From: Bactericera cockerelli
Taxonomy: Eukaryota; Arthropoda; Insecta; Hemiptera; Triozidae
Direction: 5' to 3'
Length of the DNA stretch: 64,000 bases
NCBI GenBank assembly: GCA_024516035.1
Contig: CM044964.1
Coordinates: 16,036,736 to 16,100,735, forward strand
Under the pieces are notes generated by a model. The model searched no databases. It saw only the letters and a program-made list of their open reading frames with translations, and was not told the origin of the DNA. This document shows, piece after piece, positions 43,190 through 56,285 of the stretch. Position numbers and translations under genes: made by a program. Positions within the stretch are counted from its first letter, which is position 1. Each line of letters starts with the position of its first letter.

Positions 43190-43404
43190 GCACACCCTGT
43201 ATGTTTGAACGGAGTGGATACTGTTCACGTGTGATTGACACTGTAGTGTCTTGGAAGTACATGGGGTGGTGATAATCACATTGATACTCTTCCTATTTTT
43301 TGTGAAACATGAAGCTTTATGACGTTAGGTTTAGTAATAAAAAAATCTATTTTCGAAAAGAAAGAGAATCGAAAGTATACAAATGCCCATTTGTAATGAA
43401 CACC

Positions 43405-43410
43405 AATAAA
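43405..43410 (+). terminator. Candidate polyadenylation signal 1 for OGA
   Basis: AATAAA 216 bases after the stop codon, followed by a GT-rich stretch (TTTTGACTGTGAG). Confidence 0.4.
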
Positions 43411-43601
43411 ATAGAATTTGTTTTGACTGTGAGAGTAAAGGGTCTTTGTTGTCTCATTCTTGTAAAACAGAATATTTATTGTTTTGATTTTTGATTATTT
43501 TATATTTGAAGCTAGAAAATTACTCAAAAGGAAACTTATTACACCAAAAAAGTCTCGTTGACAAGACCCTGTATTTGTGACGAATGTTTTGACTTGGCTA
43601 C

Positions 43602-43720
43602 CGACCTCATTAGCTTGATGAATAAGACAGGTAACTTGGAGGTCGGTGTTTCGAGTCCCATACATAAGAAAAATTAAAAAGTTTTGGATTTATTCATTGT
43701 GATATCACTCTTGTGAATGG
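43602..43720 (+). mobile_element. SINE family B copy
   Basis: Head CTACCGACCTCATTAGCTTG, GGTCGGTGTTTCGAGTCCC, body TTGTGATATCACTC. In the probable OGA 3' UTR or just beyond. Confidence 0.6.
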
Positions 43721-44117
43721 AATCTTTACTATAGGTTTAAGAAAGGCCTTGGTAATGCGTAGCCTAGTTATCTTTTTCGCCAATCAGGTAAAAAGGTCCT
43801 CTACTAAAGATATTTTGGAATCCTGTAATCAACAGTTTTGTTTTATGTACAGTGCTAAGATATCTGTAACTTTTTATTCGAATTATATTTTAACATTAAT
43901 TTTATTACTTCTGAGCACATGTTAAGATATTTGAAGTATTGTGTGATCATATGGTACCATTGTAGCAATCAGATTGACTTGCATCAGGAAATAAATCATT
44001 GATGAAACAATATTCATAATGCCAAATTTGTTTTCTTTAGTTTTACCCAGGATGAACTATCTTGTAACAAGCTAACTTTCTAATGTATGTATGTACCGTA
44101 CCTTATTGCTTACTTGA

Positions 44118-44123
44118 AATAAA
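44118..44123 (+). terminator. Candidate polyadenylation signal 2 for OGA
   Basis: AATAAA followed 30 bases later by TGCTGTCTG; would give a 3' UTR of about 0.95 kb containing a SINE fragment. Confidence 0.35.
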
Positions 44124-44509
44124 TACTTCACTCCATGTCACAACGTTTGCTGTCTGATATTTTTTATACAACTCAAATATTATTTTATACTAACATAAAT
44201 TCAGTTGAAAAATAGTAAATATATAAAAGTAAATTTTTATCAAACATCATACAAACACGTATTTCTCTTACTTTTTATGATATTTTTTATTTCAAACAAT
44301 GCCGATTGTAGTCAATGTTGTTAGCTGGCACTATTGACTATTGTAGAGAGTTGAAATTTTGTAAGTGGTTGAGTAGAAGAGCTCACATGTGAGAAGCCTT
44401 CGGTTGAAAATTCTTTGTTTATTCTTTTATACGAATGGTGGTCAATCTTATCCGATGAGGTGCAATAACTAACAGGCTTTATACCCATGGAAGCTCAAAG
44501 ATGATATTC

Positions 44510-44643
44510 TAAGGGCGGAATCAATAGACAACATCAATAACTTAAGTCGTTGGTAAGTGTCGATTTTCCCTATCTTACACAGTACGCAATCCGTGACTTA
44601 GCGCCACAGAGGTATTACAAAAACGTCTATTAATTCCGTCCTA
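44510..44643 (+). mobile_element. MITE, full copy 2
   Basis: Same element as at 1425-1559, with only a few base differences, located after the OGA gene. The terminal repeats are intact apart from single changes. Confidence 0.75.
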
Positions 44644-44649
44644 AATCTA

Positions 44650-47310
44650 TGCATGTCCTTGTATCAATGTGTTAATATTTTGAATACTGCGTCTTCTTTG
44701 AAGTACGGTGATGTCGGTGGAAAATACCGAAACACCTAGAGACAAGTGTTTTTCAAGAACTTGAAACTGAATGAAAAAAAAATCATAATAATCACGCCTT
44801 AAGAAACACTATCAATGATGAGTAACAATTGAAAGAGAGAACTTTTTTCTCGAACACAAAAATGACGGTAGCGAACTCAAAAAGTGACTCACTTTTATCC
44901 TAGGATTCAAGCTTTGTTCACTTCTCTTAACCTCCATGAATCAGCTGTTTCGTTTTAAAAAGTGTTTTGTTTTGATTCCCGTTTTCAGCTTGAGCTCTTC
45001 ATTTTTTCAGCAGTTGAATTCGAGATCTTGAGCTTTCGTGTGGTCCATGGTCCTCATTTTTGGACTTTACGCAAATTTGCTAAATTTTGCTACCGAAACT
45101 CGGGTCGCTAAATTGAGTGTAAATTAAATTTTGCTTTACTAATATTCAATTAAATCATTTATTTAAGTAGGATTTTTGAAGTGTTTTATTAAACTGATAG
45201 GTTTAACAGATTCAACTCAATGTGTTTTATTTTAGTAAGATAAGTTTAATGTAAGATCACCTCCAATAATGTATTATATTTTGTGCTTTTCCATTTTATT
45301 TGGTGCAAGGATACAGTTCGTGGCCTCGGAGATTGTTCATACACACTTGGAAGGTAAATGAGTTCTCTATGTTCCTCTTGTTTTAAATTAAATCATAATT
45401 TAGTTGGGTATCTTTTTTACATTACATTGGACTGAGTGGGAATTCATTTGGCTGAGATGTTGCTGAGCTGAGTCTGTTTACTTGGTCCTGTATGTTCATT
45501 ATTTGGTTATAATAAATTGTACCTTATTTCAAGTTTCAAGTTAGTTTGAAGATATATACTAAATTAAAGGTTTGCAAACACACTTATTTCATTTAGAGCT
45601 TATAACTTAATGAACAGATGTAGAAACTTTCCAATGCTATCTGAGCAGGTAGGCCTAGAATTCAGCACCTTCTGAGAACCTATTTATGAATCTTCTATGA
45701 TCACTAGAAACAATTGGCAAGAAGAGAGAGAGTGAAAGTAACTAACTGTCACAGTAGGTACTTGCTCTGTAATGTCAGTTTCACCTATTTTATCATCTCT
45801 TGTCTACAGCTACGTGATCTAAAAAGAACTGAAAATTACATTTGTACTTTACAGACTCAAGTTTAAATATTAATTAGCTAACTTTGAACTTTGTATCACA
45901 GTCTGTAGGTAAACTGGAGAGATAAGATAAAATATATTTTTTAATAAATGATGGCTCAAATCATGAATATAAATCAAAATTAAGTGCATATCTAGGTACT
46001 TTTGTAGTATTTACCTACATAGCTATGTTGCTTTTTCAGAAGCTTTACCAACAAAACATCCAGTTTGCCCTAGCTCACATACATAATCAATCCATCCATG
46101 AAACACTGAGTCAAGTCAATGTCAAACCATTACTTTCTTTACTATAGGAAAAGAAAAGTGAGAGAAGAAACTTTCCCATGTAATATAAATTTTGGCACCA
46201 TTTTTATACATAAAAGGTAGATATGGAATGACTAGTCCATGTGGTACCCGGGATTAAAAAATAAAACCTAGGACCATGGGCTGTTCCCCTGTTGTAAGAG
46301 CCAACTAACAGGAACAAACCCTAATCAGTTTAGCTGACTGATGCAGTGAAAAGGTTTCAATAGGCTCATGCAGAAAAAAAGCTGAAAGTCCTCACAGTGG
46401 TATGTGGGCTGGGGCTGGGACAAGCTAAGCACTAGTAAAAATGGAAGAAAATGTGTGTCAGTTCAAACAAATGACTTTAAAATTAAAAATCAACACCTAA
46501 AGTTTCTTTATGCAACTCAGAATTTGAATCTTGAAGTGTGAACTTGTCAAGTACAAAGTGTAAAGTGCTGAGCTGTTATTTAATAACCTGGTTAGAGACC
46601 CCCCCCCCCTCATCTTAGCTTTTGCCACTACAACAACACAATGGCTGTATGGGGTGTTTTTGCTCAATGCTAAAAAAAAAAACTTCATGACTATATGTCA
46701 TTGATCTTTGGGATTCATCAACACCTTTTGACAAAAATAAATAGGTGCACCTAGGTACTGTTATCTAACTAAATACCTATAGTTTTGCATTGGATTTAAT
46801 TTAAACTCAAATGGGTACATAACTGCATAGAATTCATGCACCCACCTATTCATGTTATAATGTATTGACTTAGTCTTGTAAAATCTTGATCATCCTCGCA
46901 TCACTGCTTCAAGTAAAATGCTCAAAACAGTTCTAAAATCCTGGCAAGATATCAGAAAACTTTCAACTTGATTTTCATGTACCTACTTGCAAAGTTATTG
47001 GATGTATTTTATAGTCTTCTCTTGGTCTTTTCTACCCAGCCCCCTCATGGCCTTTCTTCAGTGCACTTTTTATACTGCAGTAAGATTCTTCAGACCATGT
47101 GTTACCTACATATTTCATTTCTTATCATGAAAATGTGATTCATTCTGTATGAGGATGAGTAGTATTAAATTTGTATATGTTCACATCTGCAAACTCTTCT
47201 TCCTTTTTACCTTTTCATTCACCTCATCAGGTTCTTCCTAATATAATATCCTTAAATCATCCTTGTTCACTCCTTACATATTATTATATTTTTTGCCTCA
47301 TTTGGCTTCG
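44650..47310. other. Intergenic, no gene recognised
   Basis: AT-rich with short ORFs only. A segment at about 45303-45352 ends in a donor-like GGAAG|GTAAAT and could be an untranslated exon, but nothing supports it further. Confidence 0.4.
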
Positions 47311-47318
47311 CTTTTGAC

Positions 47319-47948
47319 CAGGGCTGCGGAGCTGCGGAAAAAATTTGAGCTCCGGCTCCGGCTCCAGCTCCTCTTTGTTTTATTTTCTAGCTCCGGCTCC
47401 AGCTCCGGCTCCTGGAGCTAAGAGAAAAAAAACTGGCTCCGGCTCCGGCTCCTGGCTCCAGTAATGTGCATCTTATTTGAATACAAAATGTATATATTAG
47501 TATAAACTGAAAACCTATCATTGGTTGTATCGAAAAATGTGTTTAAACACTTACATTATGTTCTATAACTTTTCCCTTATCTAGAACCATTAAATCACAA
47601 ATTAATAACTCTTAGGTACATTTTAGATTTTGTATTGTATTTTATTGTACATAAGAACATTATTTACATTAGATTTGAGGATGGTGCTGGAATAGTGGAT
47701 GTGGTGGAGTAGTGTTATTTATTTTTAATAGGTAATAATAATAATAAATAAATAAAAAACCACTCATAATTCATTTTTAAGTCAGAGCTGGATGCGGAGC
47801 CAAGTTTTTGAAAATTTGGCTCCGACTCCGGCTCCAGCTCCTCTTTACTAAAATAATTGGCTCCGGCTCCAGCTCCGGCTCCTTCAGACCAAAAAATGTT
47901 AAGCTCCGGCTCCTTAGCTCCGGCTCCGGCTCCGACTCCACAGCCCTG
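47319..47948. mobile_element. hAT-type nonautonomous element (MITE) with 8-bp target duplication
   Basis: Begins CAGGGCTG and ends CAGCCCTG, with the 8-bp duplication CTTTTGAC at 47311-47318 and 47949-47956. The subterminal regions (47345-47460, 47818-47940) are runs of the hexamer GGCTCC and variants. CAGGG-type ends plus 8-bp duplications are the mark of the hAT superfamily. No transposase ORF. Confidence 0.88.
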
Positions 47949-48249
47949 CTTTTGACAGCCCATCTGTTATTGTATTTAATAACGCTGCGCCCAAGATCTA
48001 CCAGATGACTGTTAAAACAAGTTTAGTACCTACTCAGAGGAAATTAAAGTTTTATTGTTAATTTAAGATTATTCTTTAACCAAGATGCTTAAAATAAAGG
48101 AGCTATTAATAACTTGATGTTCCTACCTACACATTCGAGCTGCCCCTTATTAGAGGGATTAATTTTATTTTTAACATGTGGTAAATTGTAACAGATGACC
48201 ATTTTTGACCCACATGTTTGACACAGAAAGATAAAGATCTCAGATGATG

Positions 48250-48527
48250 TTCAACAGTTAAAGTTTTATTGAAATACAAGCAGGCTGTCGCCCGCTTTGC
48301 GGGCCGAGGCATGGCCGTGAAAGCAAAAAATCCTTTTTCGCCAGTGGCAGGTGTTGTAGTGGGAATTTCGAAAAATCCCGTCTTATTGCACATCTACACT
48401 ATAAGACAAAGCTACCTACCAAATTTCAGCTTCCTAGGTATTACGGTTTGGGCTGTAGAGCGATGATCAGTCAGTGAGTGGTCAGTCAGTCAGTGACTTT
48501 GACATTTATATATTAAGATTTATCAGG
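48250..48527 (+). repeat. Dispersed arthropod-type repeat
   Basis: Contains CCCGCTTTGCGGGCCGAGG, CTACCAAATTTCAGCTTCC, GGTTTGGGCTGTAGAGCGA, several GTCAGTCAGT and TTTATATATTAAGATT. The arrangement resembles a repeat I recall as widespread in arthropods. Small ORFs here are incidental. Confidence 0.5.
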
Positions 48528-48742
48528 CATAGGTACTTACATCTAATACAGTAGAACCTGGATATAGGACAACAACTCGAGGGACCAGAATTTTCTTCTC
48601 TTAATTTTTTTTTGTAAATACATTAATAAATGAAGTCTCTTATAAAGTTTCTCTTATTAAGAGGGTATTCAATTTCCCTTATAGAGAGGTAAATTTTGAC
48701 CTGAAAAACGTTTAATGCAGGTTAGATTGTATTGATCATATT

Positions 48743-49038
48743 ATGTATTTTGTTTTATTTTTTTGCTCTTGACCAAAATAAGAAGTCTCTCGCCAAGAAA
48801 AGAAAAAAATCAAATACATAAGTACCTTACTACCTCATATTAGTATTTGTTTTATTTTTTTGCTCTTGATCAAAATAATAAGTCTCTCGCCAAGAAAAGA
48901 AAAGAAAAATCAAATACATAAGTACCTTACTACCTCATATTAGTATTTGTTTTATTTTTTTGCTCTTGATCAAAATAATAAGTCTCTCGCCAAGAAAAGA
49001 AAAGAAAAATCAAATACATAAGTACCTTACTACCTACT
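48743..49038 (+). repeat. Tandem repeat, about 100-bp unit, three copies
   Basis: TTTTTTGCTCTTGATCAAAA, AAGTCTCTCGCCAAGAAAAG and CATAAGTACCTTACTACC recur with spacings of 97 and 100 bases. Confidence 0.85.
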
Positions 49039-49463
49039 TAAGTACAACAATAAGTTATAAAGTCTCTGTATGGTACAGGTGGTCCCAGTAGGTAGTCGGT
49101 ACTGTCTGAGGCATTGCAGCCGAACGAAAGTGGCCCCTTAGCACGTGCCCCTAGTAAAAAAACATACCTCTATTTAATTTTAATCACCTACTTTGGTAAT
49201 ATGATCTTGTTTAAAACCTTCTGGCTATACTTGCGTTTTGCTAAATAATTGTGTAGAAAGGGGGTTTGTTTTTTATTACTCGCGCCTTATAGGGTTCTTT
49301 GAGTATCAGTATCTACAGGGTGTTACAAAAGTTTAGAAAATAAATTCTGCATAGATGTAATGGTTAATTTCAATTGAATACTTTTATTTATTTGTATAAG
49401 AAAATATTACATACAAAAACCGTACATCTCCTTCCTACACGGCCTATACCTATATATAAAAAA

Positions 49464-49598
49464 GTAGTAGCTTGATCGACAAGGCAGCGCACTTGTAACC
49501 TGGAGGTCGGTGGTTCAAGTCCCGGTTTCAGCGTAGATTTAGTGAAGCGAGTTTGAGTAGTTGTGATATCACGAAAGTGATTACCGCAAATATGATAA
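49464..49598 (+). mobile_element. SINE family B copy
   Basis: GTAGTAGCTTGATCGACAAG, GGTCGGTGGTTCAAGTCCC, TTTGAGTAGTTGTGATATC. Well conserved. Confidence 0.8.
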
Positions 49599-50059
49599 CT
49601 TTTACACGGCCTAAACCTAAGAAGGCTATCTTCTCAGAATTTAATGAGTGTTGATTTTTCCCAATAAGATACAACTAATATGAGAACGTTCTACCCCATT
49701 ATGGCGCCCCATTCACTCAACTAGGTGTTCTCCCGATATGTAGTGTTCAGAGTATTCATATAGTTAAGGCCATGTAGGGTTAGAGAAAATAGATGTATTA
49801 AGGACATAACATGGGTCCTTGGTTGAATGTATAGTAAGTAGGTTTGGAAAAAATAATATGTGTAAACGCCATGCCTCTTGTATTTGTCCACCCTGTCATA
49901 GGTCTCATGAATAGTGGTTGTGCTTCAAGTAGCACGGTACCCACGCTCAGCTCAGTTTCGTACCTTGTTTGTATGATTGGTTTTCAGAACCAGAGATCCT
50001 GTGGCTAATATAGTACTAACAGGGTGTGTCCAAAGCTTGGAAACACAAATAAGTAAACT

Positions 50060-50215
50060 ATTAATATTTTAGTAAAATGATAATCGATTAATATTTTAGT
50101 AAAATGATAATCGTTAAATAATTTTGTAAAATGATAATCGATTAATATTTTAGTAAAATGATAATCGTTAAATAATTTTGTAAAATGATAATCGATTAAT
50201 ATTTTAGTAAAATAA
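50060..50215 (+). repeat. AT-rich tandem repeat
   Basis: Alternating units built on AAAATGATAATCG and TTAATATTTTAGT, period about 30-60 bases. Confidence 0.75.
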
Positions 50216-50340
50216 TAACAGTTTACGGATAGAATACCACCGGTGGAATGGGGAAAATATCATCTCCTTTTCCATGGAGGTGATCCATCACCCCCTAACA
50301 ACCTGAAATGTGTTAGCTTTTTTAATTCAATTTAAAGATA

Positions 50341-50362
50341 AGAGAGAGAGAGAGAGAGAGAT
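50341..50362 (+). repeat. (AG)n microsatellite
   Basis: About eleven AG repeats. Confidence 0.9.
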
Positions 50363-50527
50363 ATTGTCCTACATGGCTGTGCTCTTATAGGATTTTTCTT
50401 TCTTAATGTTTCTATTGAATGTAGACCACTTCTCGTTCTGTCACTGAAGTTTAGCAACGTCCAGCGGGTATAGAACTTGAATGGGTGACCATTCAAATTT
50501 GAACCCTCGCAATGCTGGCTACACCCG

Positions 50528-50612
50528 ACCCAACCTAGGCTAAGTGAGGTTAATGTGGGTAGCTGGTTTGTTATTTTCCAGCGAATGGGAGGTTAAAACA
50601 CCCGTCTCGAAT
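50528..50612 (+). mobile_element. SINE family H body fragment
   Basis: CTAAGTGAGGTTAATGTGGG, CCAGCGAATGGGAGGTTAAA, as in 63040-63100. Confidence 0.5.
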
Positions 50613-51229
50613 GATCTATACTCTAGACCTTTAGGAGTAGAGAGACGTTTATGCACAAGAAGACACTGTAGGTCCACCACGATAGGTCCAAGGCTCTGGG
50701 GCATCCAGTATCTACAAGATCAGATGGTTTATGTTTGAACAAGACGCGTGCCCCAACACCTGCCATTCGCGTTGGCTAAACCCTGCCCCACCTTGCCTCA
50801 TTGTTATCATACTGGCCACAGTCCCAGCCCACCTTGGTATAGATCTTATTATTCTTATTGGTATCAACCCATTGGTACCTTGTGAGTGTTGTCGGCTCAT
50901 CAGATGTTGAAGTTTTCAATCTTAGTGGCCATGATGGTTCTGCTAAGTTTTACTTCCGATCGGAAGTATTGAAGAAATCGGAAGTATTGTGTTCGTTTTT
51001 GTAAAAAAAAATTTTCTCCGGTTTCAATTTTTTTTTTGATTTTTTGAATTTTGGTAGGGGTTGGGGAAAATTTAAGAGTAATCTAATCCCCAAAAAGTAT
51101 TTATTTATTTTTCGGAAATAGTAACCACCACAATCAGACTTATTGCTGAGTGCTTCAGAAAACGTTCTCCAGACAACATTATTGTTCCTGCAAGGTTCCA
51201 TGTTGCTACAGTAGAACCGCGCCATTCGA

Positions 51230-52930
51230 AATGATGTTAAACCCCTACCCTAAATCAAAGTAAACTCATAAAAATACATTACTTTTTTTTCTCTTCTTTT
51301 TTTGTATCTGTACCTATTCATTTTTGTAAAATAAAACTACAACTTATGTTGTGAATATGATATTAATGATATATATAAAAAAGTGCATACAATTTATGTT
51401 TTACTTTACACTTATTTCCCTAACCTACTTAGGGACTGGTACGCTTCCAAAAGTTTTATCCTCTACTATGTTGAAAACGCGAGGGAGAGGACATGAAATA
51501 TGCATGAGTAAGTAATTGACACTACTTACTGCTCATGAAATATGCATGGGCAAGTAGGTAATTGACGCAAACGCATTGGGAAATCAGATTGTTTTCTCGG
51601 TGCACTGATCACTAATGCAATATTCATGTAGATAAGTGCTTTAATTTGTACACAAGTAGTGCAGAGCTTGATTCATCAGTTCTAATCTAGAATCTCAAGT
51701 TCTTTAGGTAGAGTTTAAGTGCACTGTTTTGCTTAAAAAGGTTGCTTTGACATGGGTCATTCTAATGTAATGTAAAAAGCCTTTATTTGTACGATTAAAT
51801 TTACACAAAACATAAATACATAATACATGAGCATTTTGTACAAAATCAGATTGATATCTGAGGTCATTCTAATACTTAATGTTAATTCTCAAATATACAA
51901 CTATTACACGCCTGATCGATAATACTACGCATAGAAACCTGATAAGTTAAATGTTGACGCATACATAAGTAGCTTCAGTTTTGCAACATGAAGGATTACA
52001 TTAGTTAAAGATTTCACAATTCAATGACCTTTAAAAAGTCTTTTTAAGAATAATCTAAGAAGATTGAGGGTACCTAGTACCTACCTACCTAAGGTATGAT
52101 TTGTTGAGTGAACAGTGCGTTAAGTACCTAACTACGTTGTGACGTGCTTTACACGACGTACCGGACAAATTTACACGACGGCCGGACAAAATTAAAACAC
52201 CGAGAGAAAAAAAATCACTGCAATGAAGCCAATTCATTTTTTCATAGTCCAAAGACCTCATTGTAGATGAAAATCATTGATTTGCAAGAAGAAGTTCTTG
52301 ATTTACTAAAAATGTGTAGAGAGACGGTATCGACCGAAGAGTTTTGGTGTAAGAAAAGTTCCAAAAAACCAAAGGGGGGGGGGGGGACTGAATAATTTTG
52401 TTGATCCGGACCGCGGAGATTTTCCTCATGTTAATCCGGACCCAGTGAGGATTTAAATGCCGACCCCTGCCCTAAAGTGTATACAGCAAATTCCAAGAAT
52501 AAATTGAATGTACCTTGAGAATTTCAGCTTCATTGGACAAAAATAACAAATTTACTGTACAACTTTTACTGTATTATGGGGGGTTCTTTGCCATTGGCAG
52601 GCAAGACCATTCCATGCAGCCGCAAACAATGGGTTAAGAGGGTGCCCTAATGGAACAAGCACTGAAACACGCCTTGTGCTGTTGCGCGCTGTAAACTGCA
52701 TATACATGAAATAAAATCAATTAAGTCACTTACTATTTTATTAATTACACTCTTTGCAAAAAAAGGCATATGTACAAAACGAGGTATAAATTTTGCTTGC
52801 CGGGGTGATGAATGTTGGTCGCGTGCCTGGGGTCCAACACCTGCCCTTCTGTCTAGTGCATGCAGGCAACAGCTGCTATGGTCGAGGCTTGTTTCATCTC
52901 GCCGCTTACTCACATTTCAGCGGAGAAGTG
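51230..52930. other. Intergenic, nothing recognised
   Basis: AT-rich with no convincing ORF. A G run of about 12 at 52374-52386 and a short CG-bearing stretch at 52150-52200 (TTTACACGACGGCCGGAC, partly repeated) are the only landmarks. Confidence 0.4.
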
Positions 52931-52937
52931 ATCGTCT

Positions 52938-53146
52938 ATAATAATAATAATATCGCCTTATTTATTCTGCCCGATTAGGATTATGAAGTCCCATTATTCC
53001 AGCAGTAAGCCCAAGACATATTATTATGTGGTAAAAATCCCAAACGGGAGGATAACTTGTCATGTCCCGGCTGGGTTTCGAACCCACGACCTCTGGAACC
53101 TCTGGATTCACAGAGTGCCGCCTTTACCACTGAGCTACCAGGACAG
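52938..53146 (-). mobile_element. SINE family A copy
   Basis: Tail AATAATATCGCCTTATTTA, body CAGCAGTAAGCCCAAGAC, head GGGTTTCGAACCCACGACC to ACTGAGCTACCAGGACA. Confidence 0.85.
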
Positions 53147-54655
53147 ACTGCTATAGAGCACTTGGGCCTTAGGCCAGGGTCCCACTGAGTGCAACGATAG
53201 AAATCATTTATTGGTTGGAAGGATTATCCTTCCACAACCTCTCTTCCTCATCTCGTCAAATTCACTCCAATCTCTATTCCAATATGGAAGTCCAAACACA
53301 TGAGCAGAGAACACGGAAATAAAATAAATTTATTTGTTAAATCTTAGGAGCCAAATAAAAATGGCTTAGGATGGGTATGGGTCCTCTGTAAAAAAGAAAT
53401 AAAAAATAAAACAAAATAATGATTTATTATTATTATTATAGTACTTATAAATTCCTCAGTCCAGCAGTTATAGTAGCGACAGTTTTTATGTCAAATTATC
53501 TTGGGGTTTCTAAACTCACCACAGATCCTCCCCTAGCATCCATAGTCACTAATTTACACTGCGTTACTAAGCCGACATTCAATGTACAACCTATTACACT
53601 CTGCCGGGCTGTCTCTTTCTTTGTACCTATAGGCGTTCTTCACACCTCGGCAGAGGTGTTTGATAAGAAATAAAAATTATTGTTATAGAAATGAGTCACT
53701 CTTATTGATAACACAAATAAGCTCTCCCACTTTTATGGCACGAAATTTTCGTAATAAATCAAATCAAAGTTCTTCTCTTTGCAATAATTCAGCGGTTGGT
53801 TCACAAAATTATTTATTTCCTGGCACCCCTTTACCTTTGTCAAGGGGGGCTATGAACCCCAGTTTGGGAAACGCTGCAATTAATTCATAATTCTTTGAGC
53901 AAATATTGTGTTAGTAAAGATGAAGGATTGCTGAAGTTTGTATGAGCTTGTGGAGCAAAAAATAAATAAACTTCAAATGAACTTTGCTTTTATCAATTAA
54001 AATCAATGAGTATTGCACTAGTTATGAGTGCATGAATTAAAATTTCATTCAATGGATATGTGATTAATTAGTAATTATAATTAATAATGTAAAAAAGTAA
54101 ACGATTGACCTGTCCTTGTCCGATTTGCTAGCTGTTTTTAAGCAACTTCCTCTGGTATGTTATGGTGTTTAAATTAAACTACCACCGGTTCTCTATGTAT
54201 AATCAGCTCATTTTTAAAATAACTGCTCAACAAATGAAGTAATATCCTTTTAAGTACAGGTTTATAAACTACATTAGGACGAATTTGAATTGAATTTTTG
54301 TGTACAAGACTTATTTGGATTATTCTTATCTAACCATCTATGTATCAATCCATTTTGTAAGTACTTTTCATAATTTTGTACAATATAGCGAATTAAATTT
54401 AGGATTGCAATCACGGATTAGAAGTTTTAATTTCGAATAGTGAAGTTTATAATTTTGGCCAACATTGCTAGAATTTCTTCTTCATTTTTTTATTTCTTGA
54501 TTATAATTTCCAAACTTTCTTTCTTGTTTTCAGGTACGTCAATCTTAAATTTTGGTGGATAATCTATAAAGACTAAACTTTGGCACTGACTTGATGCGGA
54601 GGCAACTTTCCCCTCTTTCTCGGGAAATGTAAGTTTTGGAAAATATTTAGAGACA
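53147..54655. other. Intergenic, mostly unrecognised
   Basis: AT-rich. 53598-53670 carries a copy of the palindrome-bearing repeat (CACACCTCGGCAGAGGTGTT). The rest shows no gene. Confidence 0.4.
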
Positions 54656-54660
54656 AACTG

Positions 54661-54995
54661 ACCGCGCGATTAACTCAGTGGTTAAGCACTCGCTTGCCAT
54701 GCGGAAGGTCCCGGGTTCGATCCCCCGTGCCGACAAAAATTTGTATTCTTAATTTGGTTACAGTTGTTTGTAAAAACATGGGTTTTACCCGTCAATTCAT
54801 TAAAATAAAAAAATAAGGGATACCTTCCGCTCGTATTGACCCAGTACCTAAATGCGAAGTATTGAGTCACTTCTCGCCCATCAGAAGGGAGGCATACTAA
54901 GGGATGGGCAGGCTACAACACAGACCACAAGCATCTAAAGAATATCCTGTTTCATGACTACGAAATAAAAAAGGCTGTAAAACACTCATTTTTTT
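54661..54995 (+). mobile_element. SINE family F copy
   Basis: Head CCGCGCGATTAACTCAGTGG, TCCCGGGTTCGATCCCCC, body TTCTCGCCCATCAGAAGGG and CCACAAGCATCTAAAG. Followed by a T run. Confidence 0.8.
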
Positions 54996-55840
54996 TTTTT
55001 TTTTTTTAATTCGTTTAAGGGTTATTGTTATTACTAAGCATGACGAGGTTTCAAATTTCAACAGTCACCCATCCAAATCCTGTCCTCACTAGACGTTAGC
55101 GTTGCTTAATTTTAGTGACAGAACAAGAACTGTTTGTTGTATTGAACTTGCCATCGACGACCTTGTGTTTACACTTTAAGTTCTTCAAGAAACTTACAGG
55201 ATTTCTTCGCATTCTAAGAGCCCTTAACAGGCTGGCTGCTGGCTAGTAATTGGACCAGCGCGGTCCACTTGTCCAGATATTTGGTACAACTGCTGGTGCA
55301 AGCTGACGAGATATCTGGTTTGGAATGGGGTCCAGAATCTTGGCAATTGAGAACGTAAGAGTCTCTGAATTTGATAACATTTTTGTTAAATTTCATGCGC
55401 GCGTGTCTTTGTTCACGTCAGTGTGAGAGTAAGTAGCTCGCTTATAAAGGCATGCAGAATAGTTCTGAGGTTTTGAACTTTGATTCTTACAAATTGAATT
55501 TAATTTTAAATACGTTTGTTTATTTCTCTTCTCGGAATTGATTCAATTTGTGTTTTCACAGTACTACTTGAGATGTTAGCTGTTAGAGCATAACAAAACT
55601 CACAAGCCTTAGATATTCGTTCAAAATGTTAGCGTGTGTCAGAGCACATAATATGTTATATATATCATAATTATATGTATGTATTGTATGTAAAGCATGG
55701 GTAGTCGTATGAGAGAAGCATGCATGGTGAAATGAATATCAGCAATGTGTATTAAGGTTACGAGGCATAGTCGAATAGCCATTTCCATGGCATATCATTG
55801 TGAATTGTGTTATCATTGTATGTTCACCACTTCCTGTCAT

Positions 55841-55841
<1 letters not shown>

Positions 55842-55873
<32 letters not shown>

Positions 55874-55918
55874 GTGTGTGTGTGTGTGTGTGTGTGAGTG
55901 TGTGTGTGTAGTGTGTGT
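55842..55918 (+). repeat. (TG)n microsatellite
   Basis: Nearly uninterrupted TG repeat with a few single-base breaks. It creates a Cys/Val-rich spurious ORF. Confidence 0.9.
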
Positions 55919-56104
55919 CAGATTGTTTTTCTGTTATTCAATGGGCGGAATCTTGGATTTGTGTTCACTTGGGAGAGTGATTGTAAACATACACAGAAAG
56001 AAGACACAAGGGCGGATAGATAGTATGGAGAGAGATTGACCAGGGTTCGAATCTCGTGCGAGGCAGTTCGCATCTACATAGGGTGACTGAATATAGTTAT
56101 TATT

Positions 56105-56285
56105 ATTTAATTCTTTATTAATAGGACATATATTATGTACAAAACAAGTAATTATAAAAATTAAAATAAAAAATTTAGAACAACATGAACAAGAAAAAAA
56201 AACGACATAGATAAAATATATACAGATGTCCTGACTAAAAGGCGGGGTTATTGCCTATGGCAATCTCTTCCACCCAACCCTTGTT
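56105..56285 (-). mobile_element. Repeat G copy, reverse
   Basis: AAAGGCGGGGTTATTGCC and ATGGCAATCTCTTCCACCC preceded by an A-rich stretch with TAATAGGACATATATTATG, the reverse of the repeat G tail. Confidence 0.65.

Noticed and set aside
45300..45360. Possible untranslated exon ending GGAAG|GTAAAT
   Set aside because: Only a donor-like sequence; no coding, acceptor partner or downstream gene in the window supports it.
47715..48008. Gly/Ala/Glu-rich ORFs on both strands
   Set aside because: They are translations of the GGCTCC hexamer array of a hAT MITE.
55800..56039. Cys/Val-rich 79-codon ORF
   Set aside because: Produced by a (TG)n microsatellite.
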